Positions 1 to 10,001 of a stretch of 64,000 nt of DNA are shown here, one piece after another; the first letter of the stretch is position 1; each line of letters opens with the position of its first letter. The DNA comes from Hibiscus mutabilis. Lineage: Eukaryota; Streptophyta; Magnoliopsida; Malvales; Malvaceae. Location of the stretch: positions 60,708,685 through 60,772,684 of the forward strand of contig CM033714.1 in the NCBI GenBank assembly GCA_019671005.1. The letters are read 5' to 3'. The position numbers and the translations under genes are program-made. The notes under the pieces are model-generated. The model was given only the letters and a program-made list of their open reading frames with translations. It did not search any database and was not told where the DNA came from.

Positions 1-89
1 CAGCTGCTGACACCACCCCAGTTTAGACTCAGATGACCTCTTATTCAGATCAGAGGGTTCGAGGCTTTGCTAGAGGATGAGAGATTCAA

Positions 90-545
90 ATGTCTAGACA
101 TCAGAGTGGGGGTACGATCCAATCCACAATGAGGGCACCAGCAAGACAATATACAATCAAGGCTCAAGAGGACTGTGAGGCAACCAATGTTATCTCAAGT
201 ACGTTTACCTTGTTTTTAGTTCCTATAGTTGCTCTTATAGATTCAGGGTCTACTCATTCCTACATCCATAATGGAATATCTCAACAGTGGGGTATTCTTG
301 CTGAGGATCTTGAGATAGGGGTCCATATGACTAGTTTTTTGGGGTATGATGTTCTAGTGGATAAGGTGTATTGGAGGTGTCTGATTGAGGTTTACGGTTT
401 GATCTTTCTAGTTGATTTGATCATGTTTTTGTTTCAAGAGTTTGATGCTACACTAGGGATGGATTGGTTATTTGAGCATGATGCACAGTTGGGTGTAGAG
501 CGAAGAGCCTTAAGCTTCACAGTTTGGAAGGGGCAAAGTTGGTAG
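90..545 (+). pseudogene. pol: RE1 aspartic protease (retropepsin-like) remnant
   Basis: An open stretch of 151 codons contains the retropepsin active-site motif ALIDSGSTHSY (catalytic D near residue 51) and the downstream motif LGMDWL near residues 122-127, both standard for plant Ty3/gypsy proteases that mature the gag-pol polyprotein. The first Met is not a real start; the region is an internal slice of a polyprotein. A stop at 543-545 and a frame change separate it from the RT leader. The catalytic motif looks intact but the unit is dead by context. Confidence 0.8.
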
Positions 546-564
546 TGAAGGGTGAGAGGAATCC

Positions 565-1552
565 TTGCCTTTCAATGTAGTGTTGGCTTTAGCGGCACAA
601 AGGATGATCCAACAAGGTTGCAAGGCTTTCTTGGCCCGTGTAGTAGACACGAGTGTTGAAAGTCCGACACTTGAGAGCTTTCAGACTTTCATCGAGTTTG
701 CTGATGTGTTTCGGGAAGAGCTACCCAGACTTCCTCTAGATCGTGAGCTAGAGTTTCGAATAGATGTGATGCCTGTAACGACACCTATATTGATTGCTAT
801 GTATCGCATGACACCCAAGAAGTTGAGGGAGTTATCAGATCTAAGAGTTGTTAGAAAGGGGTTTTATCTGACCAAGCATCTCACCTTGGGGTGCACCGGT
901 CGATGAGGATGTGTATAGATTACCGTCAACTCAACAAGGTAACAGTGAACAACCGTTATCCCCTACCTAGGATAGATGACATGTTTGACCAATTGAGAGG
1001 TGCCTGTGTGTTCTCGAAGATCGACTTGAGGTTGGGTTACTACCAGTTGAAGGTAGTAGAGGAAGATGTTCAGAAAATTGCCTTCAGGAAGTGGTATGGA
1101 CATTATGAGTTCTTGGTAATACCTTTTTGTCTTACCAATGCACATGTGTCTTTTATGGACTTGATGAACCAAATCTTTCAGCCCTACCTAGATCAGTTTT
1201 TGGTGGTCTTCATTGATGACATCTTGGTTTATTCAAGATCAAAAGAGGAGCACAACTATCACCTTCGTGTAGTCCTACAAACCTTGAGGGAGAGATAAAT
1301 TTTTGCTATGTTCAGTAAGTGTGATTTTTGGCTTTTCGAGGTGGCATTCTTAGGCCACATTATTGCATTGGATAAGATCTGATTCGATCCGTAAAAGATT
1401 CAAGCCGTGGTAGAGTGGAAACCACCTAGGAATACCTTGGAAGTTTGTAGTTTCCTTGGGCTTGCCGGGTATTATCGCCGTTTTGTCTAGGGCTTTTCCA
1501 TCATAGCGAAACCTATGACCAAGTTATTACAAAAATGAGTTTTGTTTGAGTG
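565..1552 (+). pseudogene. pol: RE1 reverse transcriptase, broken, interrupted by RE2
   Basis: The RT leader (FADVFREELPRLP) is at 565-906. The fingers and palm follow at 891-1298 with CIDYRQLNK, FSKIDLRLGYYQ and the catalytic box FIDD of VVFIDDILVYS. Sequence up to 1552 still reads as RT thumb and connection (FLGLAGYYRRF) but with several stops. A short deletion with a frame change at about 890-900 removes the segment normally lying between 'WGAPV' and 'SMR'. The domain copies RNA into cDNA in Ty3/gypsy elements. It continues after RE2 at 11662. Confidence 0.85.
1548..1552 (+). other. Probable left target-site copy of RE2 (GAGTG)
   Basis: The five bases before the RE2 left LTR are GAGTG. 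After the right LTR, RE1 continues with TGGAATG, as if only TG of the duplicate remained and GAG was lost. The LTR limits were set by analogy with RE9, whose LTR starts at TGATAAG and ends in AACA. If the LTR instead starts two bases earlier, no duplication is seen. Confidence 0.4.
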
Positions 1553-2169
1553 TATTAAGTGTTCAAAAGTACTATTTTTATAACCTTTTACTTATATTAT
1601 TGTTAGATTTAGGCTCATTTTAGTTGCATTATTAGGCATTCATGCATATTTTTATGATTTCCTTCACCATCATGCTTGATTTCATAATTTAGTTGATTTT
1701 GTGGAAAAAGGTACTACTAGTGTGTGTTTTAGTGTGTGCAGGATCTAATTGCTCAAGTGAGTAGAAGATTGCCGTGGCAGCTAAGGAAGAAAACTGAAGG
1801 ATCAGCCAAGGCAATCGAAGCTGCTTTCCAAATGACAGATTGGAGGGTCTGCCAAGGCAATCGAAGTTGTCTTCTACATGCCATGTTGAGCAGATTGCTG
1901 AGGCATGTCGGGACAAATCCACCTTATTAGGGATAAGCACAAAAAGCAAGAGATAAATCCCAAAGATTTGGATTTCCATGCAGCATTTAATGAAGATTTA
2001 AATTCAGATTTATGAGGAGTTATTGGAGATCAAAGGGAGATTAAATTCTAAGATTTTTAGGAGAAGTTTTTGGAGGAATAAATATATAATAAAAGAGATC
2101 TATTTCTTTTATTTTATTTAATTCCAACTTAACTTCCTCCTCAAGAAAGACTTTGACCTAGCCAGCTCC

Positions 2170-2177
2170 TATAAATA
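2170..2177 (+). promoter_or_regulatory. TATA box of RE2 5' LTR
   Basis: TATAAATA lies in the LTR after a pyrimidine-rich stretch and is kept at 10662-10669 in the 3' LTR and, on the minus strand, in RE9 and RE10. This conservation marks the likely U3 promoter of the family, placing transcription start some 30 bases downstream. Confidence 0.65.
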
Positions 2178-2724
2178 AGAGACCTAGCTGCCTACTTCAA
2201 GGGGTGCGATTGGGAGAGAAAACTAGGGCTGCTCGACATCTTTATTCTTTTTCCTCTTTGTTCCATTAGATTCATGTTTAGGGATTTTATTCTTGAGTTT
2301 ATTTTGTGCCCAACCATGAACTAAACTTATTTGGCTTGGGTTATTGTGTTTTTGAGGTTGTAAAAACGATTGGATTTGTTTAGGTATTGAGTTTGCAATT
2401 TTACTTCAAAGTTTGTTCATTCTTGGTTCTTAAATTTTGCGAGTTAATTGGGAGAGGATCTTGTGAATTCATCCATTTATCTAATATCAGGAGATTTAGA
2501 TTCAAAAAACGAATGAGCATGGTCTTTATTCAATCAATCGATGGTGAAAACTAATTCGACTTAAGGATAAGTTGCGAATTTCAACGGCTAAAAAGAGCGC
2601 AAGATAGGTTGTTGTCCACCCTTGGTTCGCGCAGGGATGTATTATCAAGGCATGCACAATTAACAGCGCTTTGAGTTAGGGATAATGAGAAACCATTGAA
2701 GAACGCTTCACCAAACTTTGAAGG

Positions 2725-2890
2725 TTGTCGCCTAATTGCCTAGGCAATTGCTCCATTCCCAGTTGCCCAGGCAATTGCAGACTTGCCCAGGCAATTGTAG
2801 ACCTGCCCAGGCAATTGCAGAATTGCCCAGTTTGTCGCAGAATTACCCAGGTTGTCACAGAATTGTCCCAACAATCCGACTGGATTCAAT
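2725..2890 (+). repeat. Short palindrome cluster in RE2 LTR (TTGCC..GGCAA)
   Basis: At least five near-tandem copies of a unit centred on TTGCCCAGGCAATTG occur with 15-25 base spacing; each unit is itself an inverted repeat. The 3' LTR has the same cluster at 11220-11340 with substitutions. Because each unit can pair with itself or its neighbours, the transcript would form several hairpins in R/U5. Confidence 0.8.
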
Positions 2891-3190
2891 TGTTGAATCA
2901 ATTGAGCTACTCTAGCACTCAATTACCATGACGCTCCATTCAATTATCACACCACGACTCACGATAACCCGGTCTACTCTCTCTTATTCAATTACATCTT
3001 TTTTTTAGTTTAATTGCTCTTTTATTTACTCGTTAATTAGAACTCCTACAATCACCTACTTGTGTTTTTACTTTCAGTGTGAGAAGTTAGATTCTTGAAG
3101 TAGCACCAATCCATGTGGAGACGATATCTATACTATACTATAAGTACACTTGTACCAATTGCGAAGCACTTAATACGTGCAACAAGTTTT

Positions 3191-3208
3191 TCGCGTCGTT
3201 GCCGGGGA
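3191..3208 (+). other. RE2 primer-binding site, tRNA-Asp type
   Basis: This 18-base site matches TGGCGCCGTTGCCGGGGA at 16 of 18 positions. That sequence is complementary to the 3' end of plant tRNA-Asp(GTC), the primer used by Athila-like elements. The copy in RE9 (56887-56904, minus) is a perfect match. It lies six bases after the LTR end. Confidence 0.88.
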
Positions 3209-3323
3209 TTGGCAATATCGACTTTGCTTTTAATTTCTTGCACCTTTATTTATTTTTATTTTTATTTTAGTTTTATTTCTAATCGGTTTTAAGGGACTTA
3301 CAACTTTGGTTTTGCATCTATGT

Positions 3324-3791
3324 ATGACCAGGGCGAGACCAACAACACAAGACTAGCCATTAGAACCCGAGATAGAACGAGTTCTTTATAGAAGAAGACG
3401 AGAACAACAAGCAGCAATGGCAGAACAACAAGATAACCCAGTCAACAATCTGAATGCCAATGGTAACCAGAATGTCGTTGCAAGAGGAGGAGGAGATCCA
3501 GTCGTACAACCTATTCGGAATAGACCTATCCGAGATTACTTAGAGGAAGATCTCAACGGTCTCAATCCAGGAGTTGTCGCACCCAAGATAGAAGCCTCCC
3601 ACTTTGAATTAAAACCTATGATGATCAACATAATTGGTCAATTTGGCGGCTCAGCAACTGAAGATGCCAGACAATATCTCAAATCATTCCTGGAGATTTG
3701 CAATTCATTCAAGTTACAAAGAGTCCATAAAGATATCTTAAGGCTAGAATTATTTCACTATTCATTGAGGGATAGGGAAAAACGTGGTTGA
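3324..3791 (+). pseudogene. gag: RE2 gag, N-terminal part
   Basis: A start at 3324 gives a basic N-terminus in frame with 3417-3791 but is cut by TAG at 3354. From 3417 the reading is open for 124 codons and includes the Athila-type gag leader with 'PIRDYLEEDLNGLNPGV' and the start of the retrotransposon gag domain (SATEDARQYLKSFLEICNSF). A frameshift near 3785 moves the coding into another frame. Gag proteins build the cytoplasmic particle in which reverse transcription occurs. Confidence 0.8.
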
Positions 3792-4135
3792 ATAGTATTA
3801 CATCCGAATCTATAGGATCTTGGACGGATTTGTGTCATGATTTTATTGCTAGATTTAGTTCTATAAATATGACTGATAAGTTGCGTAATGATATTACTTC
3901 TTTTCAGAAAACAGATGATGAATCCATGTCTGAAGCTTGGGAGCGATACATAGAGCTCTTACACAAATGTCCCATGCACGGATTCCTATTATGGACACAA
4001 GTGATGATTTTCAACAACTCAGTGAACACGCCGACAAAGATGATGCTAGATGCCTCGGAAAATGGCATACTACTCGACAAGTCACCTGAGGAAGCGATAG
4101 AGATTCTGAACCATTTTGCCAAGAATGATTATTAG
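3788..4135 (+). pseudogene. gag: RE2 gag, central retrotransposon gag domain
   Basis: This frame continues the gag domain: WTDLCHDFIARF, LRNDITSFQKTDDES and EAWERYIELLHKCP are the conserved helices of the plant retrotransposon gag family. It ends in TAG at 4133-4135 where relatives have glutamine, a CAG-to-TAG change. It follows the N-terminal part with a one-base frame change. Confidence 0.85.
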
Positions 4136-5135
4136 TTCCCAACCACCCAGAGGGGAATAGTCAGATGCAATGCCATGATAAATGAGCTTGATTCATCAGG
4201 ATCTATTTTTGCACAATTGGCCGCTTTAATCAATATGGTTAAGAACATGCAACGGCCTAGCATCACACAGGAGATCAAGGTAGTAAATTCAATTTGTGAT
4301 TTATGTACTGGTAACCATGATTCTTCTGAGTATCCGTAGAATCTGGAATCTAGCTTCTATGTTGGAAACTACAACCGAAACAATAATGTGATGTCCAACA
4401 CTTACAATCCAGCCTAGAGGAAGCACCCTAACTTTTCATGGAGCAACCCAAACAACGCCATTAATCAGAACAGTCAGAACACATACGCATCGGGATTCCA
4501 GTAGAACATGCCACAGCAACAGATGCCACAACAACAAATGCCGCAACAACAATCAGCACCATCTAGTTCTTTGGAAGATTATCTCAATGCTTTTCATGTT
4601 AAAAGCTGAATCTTATATGGTAAAGAATAGTAATTTCATGAAGAAGACTGATGCTTTTATGAACAAGACGGAGATGAGATTGCAAAATCAAGAGGCAGCC
4701 TTGAAATCCTTGGAGACGCAAGTCAGGCAATTCGCTCAAAACTTGAATATGAGACCACCAGGAGGTTTGCCTAGCGATATTGAGGTCGCCAAAGGAATAG
4801 GTCATGAGTAGTGTAAAGTAATCACCACCTGGAGCGGACGGAAGCTTAATGATGCACCTGCCCAGCCAATAAACCGACCAGGAGAGCAACCCTTTGTCCA
4901 AAAAGATGAGTCTAGCAATAAAACCTCAACCAAAACTGATGAATCGGAGAATGCCATGACAATTTCACATGCCTCAGAAATTGCACAAGCTTCGGCAAGT
5001 CCTGATGCCTCGACAACTCCTTCTATCAAGTTCCAAACCAATGAAAAGATTGAAGACATCCGACTGCCACCACCATTCCCACAGAGATTGAAATGGCAAA
5101 AGCAAGAATACTAGTTCAGGAAGTTCCTTGACATC
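4136..5135 (+). pseudogene. gag: RE2 gag, zinc knuckle and C-terminal linker
   Basis: The zinc knuckle at 4295-4336 reads CDLC...H...Y: two cysteines and the histidine are present, but the last cysteine is tyrosine. Stops TAG at 4415 (relatives have W), 4502, 4809 and 5112 (relatives have Q) break the frame. A Met/Gln-rich run lies near 4505-4555 and a coiled-coil-like segment (EAALKSLETQVRQFAQ) at 4690-4745. The linker at 4960-5030 encodes a short Ala/Ser/Asp repeat and carries the TGCCTCGRCAA motif that recurs elsewhere in this family. Confidence 0.78.
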
Positions 5136-6518
5136 TTGAAGCAAGTCCAGATCAACTTGCCATTGGTTGAAGCAATAGAACAAATGTCGAACTATGCTAA
5201 GTTCCTTAAAGACATCGTCTCTAAGAGAACTAGGCTAGAGGAATTTGAAACAGTTGCTGTGACAGAAGGATGCATGACCATGCTACATAATTGCATGCCA
5301 CTCAAGCTTAAAGATCCCAGCAGTTTCACAATACCATGTTCGATTAGAAACCACTATGTCGGGAAAGCATTGTGCGATCTTGGAGTAAGCATAAACCTCA
5401 TGCTGAAATATGTTTTCCAGAGATTAGGAATATGGAAGGCAAGACCAACAAAAGTGATGCTACAACTTGCGGACAGATCCTATGTGCATCCAGAGGGAAA
5501 AATTGAGGGTATCCTGGTAAAAGTCAATAAATTTATCTTTCTCGTTGATTTCATTATTTTGGATTATGAAGTAGATGGGTTCGCACCCATTATCCTTGGG
5601 AGGCCGTTTTTAGCAACGAGAAAGACCTTGATTGATGTTGAGAAAGGAGAACTCACCATGAGGGTGAATGATCAACAAGTCAAACTCAATGTTTTCCAAA
5701 CCCTCAAGCAAGCCGACGATCCAGAGGAGTGCCAAGTCATCCAAGCCACTACTAAATTCAACTTTGACATGGAGGAAGATTGCCTTAACAATTACCTCGA
5801 CAATTGTATTGCCGAACCTGAGGAATTTGAGGAGCCGAACGATAAAGAGCAGGATAAAGCCAATTGGATAGCAAGTCATCCAGGTAAGTATTTTGAACCA
5901 TTGGACTACTCAGGTAAGGAAGGTAAGACCGAAAAACCTTATATTGAGCAACCTCCTATTCTTGAATTAAAACCATTGCCAGGGCAATTGAAATATGCTT
6001 ACTCGGGAATCAATAACACTTTGCCTATGATAATTTCTTCTAAGTTGCAGCCTGAACAGGAAAAGAGGTTGATCGACATGTTGGCATTGCACAAAAAAGC
6101 AATAGGATGGACAATTGCCGACTTGAAGGGAATTAGTCCGGCAGTGTGTATGCACAAAATTCTATTAGAGGATGGTCATAAACTGACAATTGAGGCACAA
6201 AGGAGGCTTAACCCTGTTATGAAGGAAGTCGTGCAGAAGGAAATCATCAAATGGATTGATGCCGATATCATATATCCTATCTCCGATAGTACATGGGTAA
6301 GCCCGGTACAATGTGTACCGAAAAATGGAGCTATAATCGTGGTGAGCAACGAAAGCAATGAACTAATCCCAACTAGGACTGTGACCGATTTGAGGGTTTG
6401 TATGGATTACCGCAAGTTAAATAAAGCTACTAGGAAAAATCATTTTCCTTTGCCATTTACTGACCAAATGCTTGACCGACTTGCAGATAAATCTTTTTAC
6501 TATTTTCTTGATGGCTAA
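5136..6518 (+). CDS. pol: RE2 pol fragment: Athila-type protease and N-terminal RT (460 codons)
   Basis: This is the longest open frame in the window. Residues 1-60 are the conserved PR leader (FLKDIVSKRTRLEEFETV). PR has its catalytic motif at about residues 80-86 (CDLGVSI, the Athila form of DTG/DSG) and the closing motif ILGRPF near 153-158. RT begins around residue 350 with the fingers segment (WVSPVQCVPKNG) and reaches CMDYRKLNK. It stops at FLDG where TAA replaces the tyrosine of FLDGYSGYNQ. The first Met is arbitrary because the true product is a gag-pol polyprotein. RT resumes in the next entry. Confidence 0.88.
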   Translation: MKQVQINLPLVEAIEQMSNYAKFLKDIVSKRTRLEEFETVAVTEGCMTMLHNCMPLKLKDPSSFTIPCSIRNHYVGKALCDLGVSINLMLKYVFQRLGIWKARPTKVMLQLADRSYVHPEGKIEGILVKVNKFIFLVDFIILDYEVDGFAPIILGRPFLATRKTLIDVEKGELTMRVNDQQVKLNVFQTLKQADDPEECQVIQATTKFNFDMEEDCLNNYLDNCIAEPEEFEEPNDKEQDKANWIASHPGKYFEPLDYSGKEGKTEKPYIEQPPILELKPLPGQLKYAYSGINNTLPMIISSKLQPEQEKRLIDMLALHKKAIGWTIADLKGISPAVCMHKILLEDGHKLTIEAQRRLNPVMKEVVQKEIIKWIDADIIYPISDSTWVSPVQCVPKNGAIIVVSNESNELIPTRTVTDLRVCMDYRKLNKATRKNHFPLPFTDQMLDRLADKSFYYFLDG

Positions 6519-7048
6519 TCAGGTTATAACCAAGTTGCCATAGCACCATATGATCAGGCAAAGACCACTTTCACATGCCCGTATGGTACCTATGCTTTTC
6601 GAAGGATGTCGTTTGGATTATGTAATGCTCCAACAACTTTCTATAGATGTATGATGGCAATTTTCTCTAACATGGTGGAAGATTTCCTAGAAATTTTCAT
6701 GGATGATTTTTCGGTATTCGAAGACAACTTTGACAATTACCTCGGCAATTTGGAGAAAGTGCTAACACGATGTGAAGAATCCGATCTAGTGCTCAATTGG
6801 GAGAAGTGCCATTTTATGGTAGATGGAGGTATAGTGCTCGGTCACAAGATCTCCTCCAAAGGAATTAAAGTCGTCAGAGTCAAGGTGGAAGTGATCGAAA
6901 AATTACCACCACCAAATTCGGTCAAAGGAATTTGAAGTTTTCTCGGTCATGCAGGTTTTTACAGATGGTTTATTTATAATTTTTCTAAAATTTCTAAACC
7001 TTTGTGTAACTTGCTTGAACAGGACAAATCTTTTAATTTTGATGATTC
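6519..7048 (+). pseudogene. pol: RE2 RT, palm and thumb
   Basis: Directly after the stop the RT palm continues (SGYNQVAIAP, FGLCNAPTTF). The catalytic box FMDD is intact at 6696-6707. The 3' part (GHKISSKGIKV, FLGHAGFYRWF) runs through further stops near 6933. The domain supplied RNA- and DNA-dependent DNA synthesis. Loss of function comes from the stops, not from the active site. Confidence 0.88.
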
Positions 7049-7723
7049 ATGCGTTCAAGCATTCGAAACCTTGAAGAAGCAACTTGCTTCGGCACCTATT
7101 GTTGTTCTGGCCGACTGGACCTTACCTTTGAACTCATGTGCGACGTAAGTGATTTCGCGGTAGGAGCCGTTTTAGGGCAACACACATGTAAGACTTTTCA
7201 TGTGATTTACTACGCTAGTAAAACTCTAAATGGTGTACAATCAAATTACACCACGATAGAGAAAGAATTACTAGCAGTAGTTTTCGCATTTGATAAGTTT
7301 TGTTCCTACTTGATTGGGACCAAGGTAACTGTTCATACTGACCACTATGCAATTAAGTACCTTTTCGCTAAGAAAGATACAAAACCTCATTTGATTCATT
7401 GGATTTTACTTTTACAAGAATTTGACATCAAAATTAAGGACATGAAAGGAATAGAGAACCAAGTGGCCGATCACTTATCAAGGTTGGAAAAAGGCGATGA
7501 AGATTTAGACTCTTGGGAGATCCACGACACATTCCCGGATGAGCAGTTGTTAGTTGCCTCAGCAACTCCCTGGTACGCTGATTTGGTTAATTTCCTGGTT
7601 AGTGGTATTTTACCTTATAACCTTACTCACCAAGGAAAGAAGCGGTTCCGACATGATGCTAAGCATTATTATTGGGACGAGCCTTTTTTGTTTAAACAAT
7701 GTGTAGACCAGGTTATAAGATGA
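7049..7723 (+). pseudogene. pol: RE2 RNase H
   Basis: From about 7125 the frame reads the RNase H fold: CDVSDFAVGAVLGQ (first Asp), IEKELLAVVFAFDKF (Glu), TDHYAIKYLF (second Asp) and VADHLSRLE (last Asp), so all four metal ligands are present. It then continues into the spacer before IN (FPDEQLLVASATPWYADLVNFL). RNase H degrades the RNA strand after minus-strand synthesis. This is the best preserved domain of RE2. Confidence 0.88.
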
Positions 7724-8831
7724 TGTGTTCCCAATGAGGAGCAAGACAATGTGCTTCGATAATGCCATTCTTCACCCTATGGAGGTCATTTGGAGGAACT
7801 CACACTGTGGCCAAAGTCTTACAATCTGGCTTGTATTGGCCCACCCTTTACAAAGATGCTCAAGCATTCAACAAAAGGTGTGATCGATGTCAGCGAACGA
7901 GGAATATTTTACGCCGATACGAGATGCCACTGCAGAATATCCTTGAGGTTGAGTTGTTTGACGTGTGGAGGATCAATTTCATGGGACCCTTCCCATCCTC
8001 ATTCGGCAATGTATACATTCTACTTGCCATGGACTATGTGTCTAAATGGGTAAAGACAGCTGCAGTTCCCAGCAATGATTCCAAGACCGTGAGAAATTCT
8101 TGCAGAAAAACATATTCACACGATTCGGGACACTGATGGCAATTATTAGCGATGGAGGCACACACTTCGACAATAGGCTGATTGCCAAGATACTTGAGTG
8201 ATTTGGAGTGACACACAAAATTGCCACGGCATATCATCCATAGATAAACGGGCAAGCCAAAATTTTGAATTGTTAATTGAAGGTTATCCTCGAAAAAGTT
8301 GTCAATCCTTCTCGAAAGGATTGGTCTGCAAGAATTGATGAAGCACTATGGGCCTATCGAAAAACATTCAAGACGCCTTTAGGCATGTCACCTTACAGAC
8401 TTGTTTGTGGCAAGACTTGTCACCTTCAGGTAGAGATCGAACACAAGACTTATTGGGCGATCAAAACTGTCAACATGGATTGGGAGAGTGCTGAACAAAA
8501 GTAATTACTAGACCTTAACGAAATTGAAGAATTTTGTGCCTTAGCTTATGACAAATCGAGAATCTACAAGGAGAAAACGAAGCGTTGGCATGATAAGAAG
8601 CTATTGCTGTGGCAATTTCTGCTCAGGAAATTAGTTCTTTTCTTCAATTCTCAATTAAAACTCTTTCCAAGAAAACTGAAATCGAGATGGTTCAGGCCAT
8701 TTGAAGTCGTCAAACCTTTCTCCCATGGTTCCGTGATAATCAAGTCCGCCATTAACGGACAAAGATTAAAGCACTATGTTGGCAACCATGTTGAGCGCGG
8801 CAAGGAAGTAGTTACTTTAGGAAATGCGTGA
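7724..8831 (+). pseudogene. pol: RE2 integrase, catalytic residues mutated
   Basis: The zinc-binding domain is recognisable (YGGH...GLYWPTLYKDAQAF...CDRC) with a frame change near 7760. In the core the first catalytic Asp is Asn (IN-FMGPF, codon 7975-7977). The second Asp is kept (IISDGGTHF) and the Glu is Lys (GQA-K-ILN, codon 8259-8261). TAG at 8241-8243 replaces Gln. The C-terminal part (RWFRPFEVVKPF, RLKHYVGNH) ends at TGA 8829-8831. The enzyme would join cDNA to chromosomal DNA; this copy lacks two of three catalytic residues. Confidence 0.85.
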
Positions 8832-9324
8832 CCATGCTCTCCTTTAGTACTTATTATTTATTTTTAGTTTTATTTTTGAATTATTTTTTACTCGATTTTT
8901 AGGATAAAAGTATGTTTTTAGTTTAATTTTTATTCTTTTTATATTTATCTTTCCACATTTTCTTTTTTTCTTTGTTTTTGATTCCACAACCACAATCACC
9001 ATGGCCAAAAACATCAAGACAATTCCTCACCAGCTAAGGAACAAGAAGTACCAAAGAAAACCCCAACAACGAAGCTTGCCCAGGTAACTAAAGTTGCCTC
9101 GGCAATTCCCGATGCCTCGACAAGTCCTGATGCCCAGGCAGCTGAACCCTACTTCGGCAACTAAGGATGCCACGACAACTGCTACACAAGAGGCAACACC
9201 AGCCATATGCATTCAACCATCATGAATCGGCAAACGAACCAAGCAATTGCCACGAAGGAAATGCATCATTCAAGGTGACAACCTTTCCGACTAACTCATT
9301 TGCATTTTATTTTAATTTTTGCAT
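8832..9324 (+). other. RE2 3' non-coding region, first part
   Basis: No coding is evident between the IN stop and the first stem-loop. It begins AT-rich and then holds a cluster of TGCCTCGGCAA-like palindromes at 9080-9180. The matching regions of RE9 and RE10 have similar content, so this is a regular part of the family rather than random sequence. No envelope-like frame is seen. Confidence 0.6.
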
Positions 9325-9361
9325 GCATTGAGGACAATGCTTCTCTCGAGTTGGGGGGGGG
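9325..9361 (+). promoter_or_regulatory. Stem-loop plus G-rich tract, upstream module (RE2)
   Basis: GCATTG-AGGA-CAATGC (9325-9340) is a perfect 6-bp stem with tetraloop AGGA. Five bases later comes TCGAGTT followed by nine G (9346-9361), which resembles a polypurine tract. The same arrangement precedes the true PPT 0.68 kb downstream, and both modules recur in RE9 and RE10. Confidence 0.7.
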
Positions 9362-9677
9362 TATTTGTTTCTAGTTAGTTTCATGATTAGTTGCATTCAT
9401 CTTTAGTAATAGCATATAGGTTGCATATGTTACTTGCCATGCCTATGATTGGATTTAATTGCTTGAACTTGTTGAATATCCAATGATGAATTTTTGCCAC
9501 TGCACTTAATTGAAAGAACCTTTAAGTTTTAGGATTGCATGAAAAGAACTTAGAATTTCACTATGATGCTAACTATTATGAACACGGTTGTGGCTTATTG
9601 ATTGAAAGAAACTTGGTGAAATTAGGTTACTTAAAATTTGGGTAAATTTAAATTGAAAATTTAAAGTTAATTTCTTG

Positions 9678-9751
9678 CTAGAGGTGCCTGAAACCGGCTC
9701 TAGTAGTTGCATATTAAAAATATCACTAGAGGTGCCCGAAATTGGCTCTAG
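9678..9751 (+). repeat. Two 26-base CTAGAG...CTCTAG inverted repeats (RE2)
   Basis: Copies at 9678-9703 and 9726-9751 each begin CTAGAGGTGCC and end GGCTCTAG, with a variable centre. Each is an inverted repeat able to form a hairpin. RE9 has four copies and RE10 two, always between the two G-rich tracts. Confidence 0.8.
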
Positions 9752-10001
9752 TAAAAAGATGAAAAAATACCCAGTAATTAAATTAATAAAAGCCTATTAT
9801 TCACATAGAATCTTGAAAATCAACTTGTACACAACTACAAACACATTGTCACGAGCATTATAGTTTGGTTCCGGGTAATTTTTGTGCTATCCAAAAAATT
9901 CAAAAGGTGATCATACTTTGTGCCACGGTTCTAAGGTTTGAATTCAAGTTTAAAGCACGTCTTTGATGATTAAAGTCTTGGCAGGCAATTGTTAGTTTTG
10001 C

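Larger units (their letters stand above)
1..1552 (+). mobile_element. RE1, left part: Ty3/gypsy chromovirus-like element, gag tail to RT
   Basis: This is the left half of an old Ty3/gypsy element that runs in from outside the window. It carries protease and most of RT in the plus direction. At 1552 the reading 'VLFE' stops at the start of the RE2 LTR and resumes at 11662 with 'WNDRRQQ', exactly the order expected between the end of RT and RNase H. RE2 therefore inserted into RE1. Neither RE1 LTR is in the window. Similarity of its RT and IN to RE4, RE6 and RE7 suggests the same chromovirus group, but no chromodomain survives to prove it. Confidence 0.88.
1553..3184 (+). repeat. RE2 5' LTR
   Basis: It matches 10040-11661 along its whole length, from 'TTAAGTGTTCAAAAG' near the left end to 'CACTTAATACG' near the right. 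The end is AACA; the start is TATTAAG here and TGTTAAG in the other copy, both mutated from the TGATAAG seen in RE9. It holds a TATA box at 2170-2177 and two clusters of TTGCC/GGCAA palindromes (about 1750-1880 and 2725-2890). Small open frames inside (around 1736-1930 and 2676-2931) are artefacts of the palindromic repeats. Confidence 0.9.
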
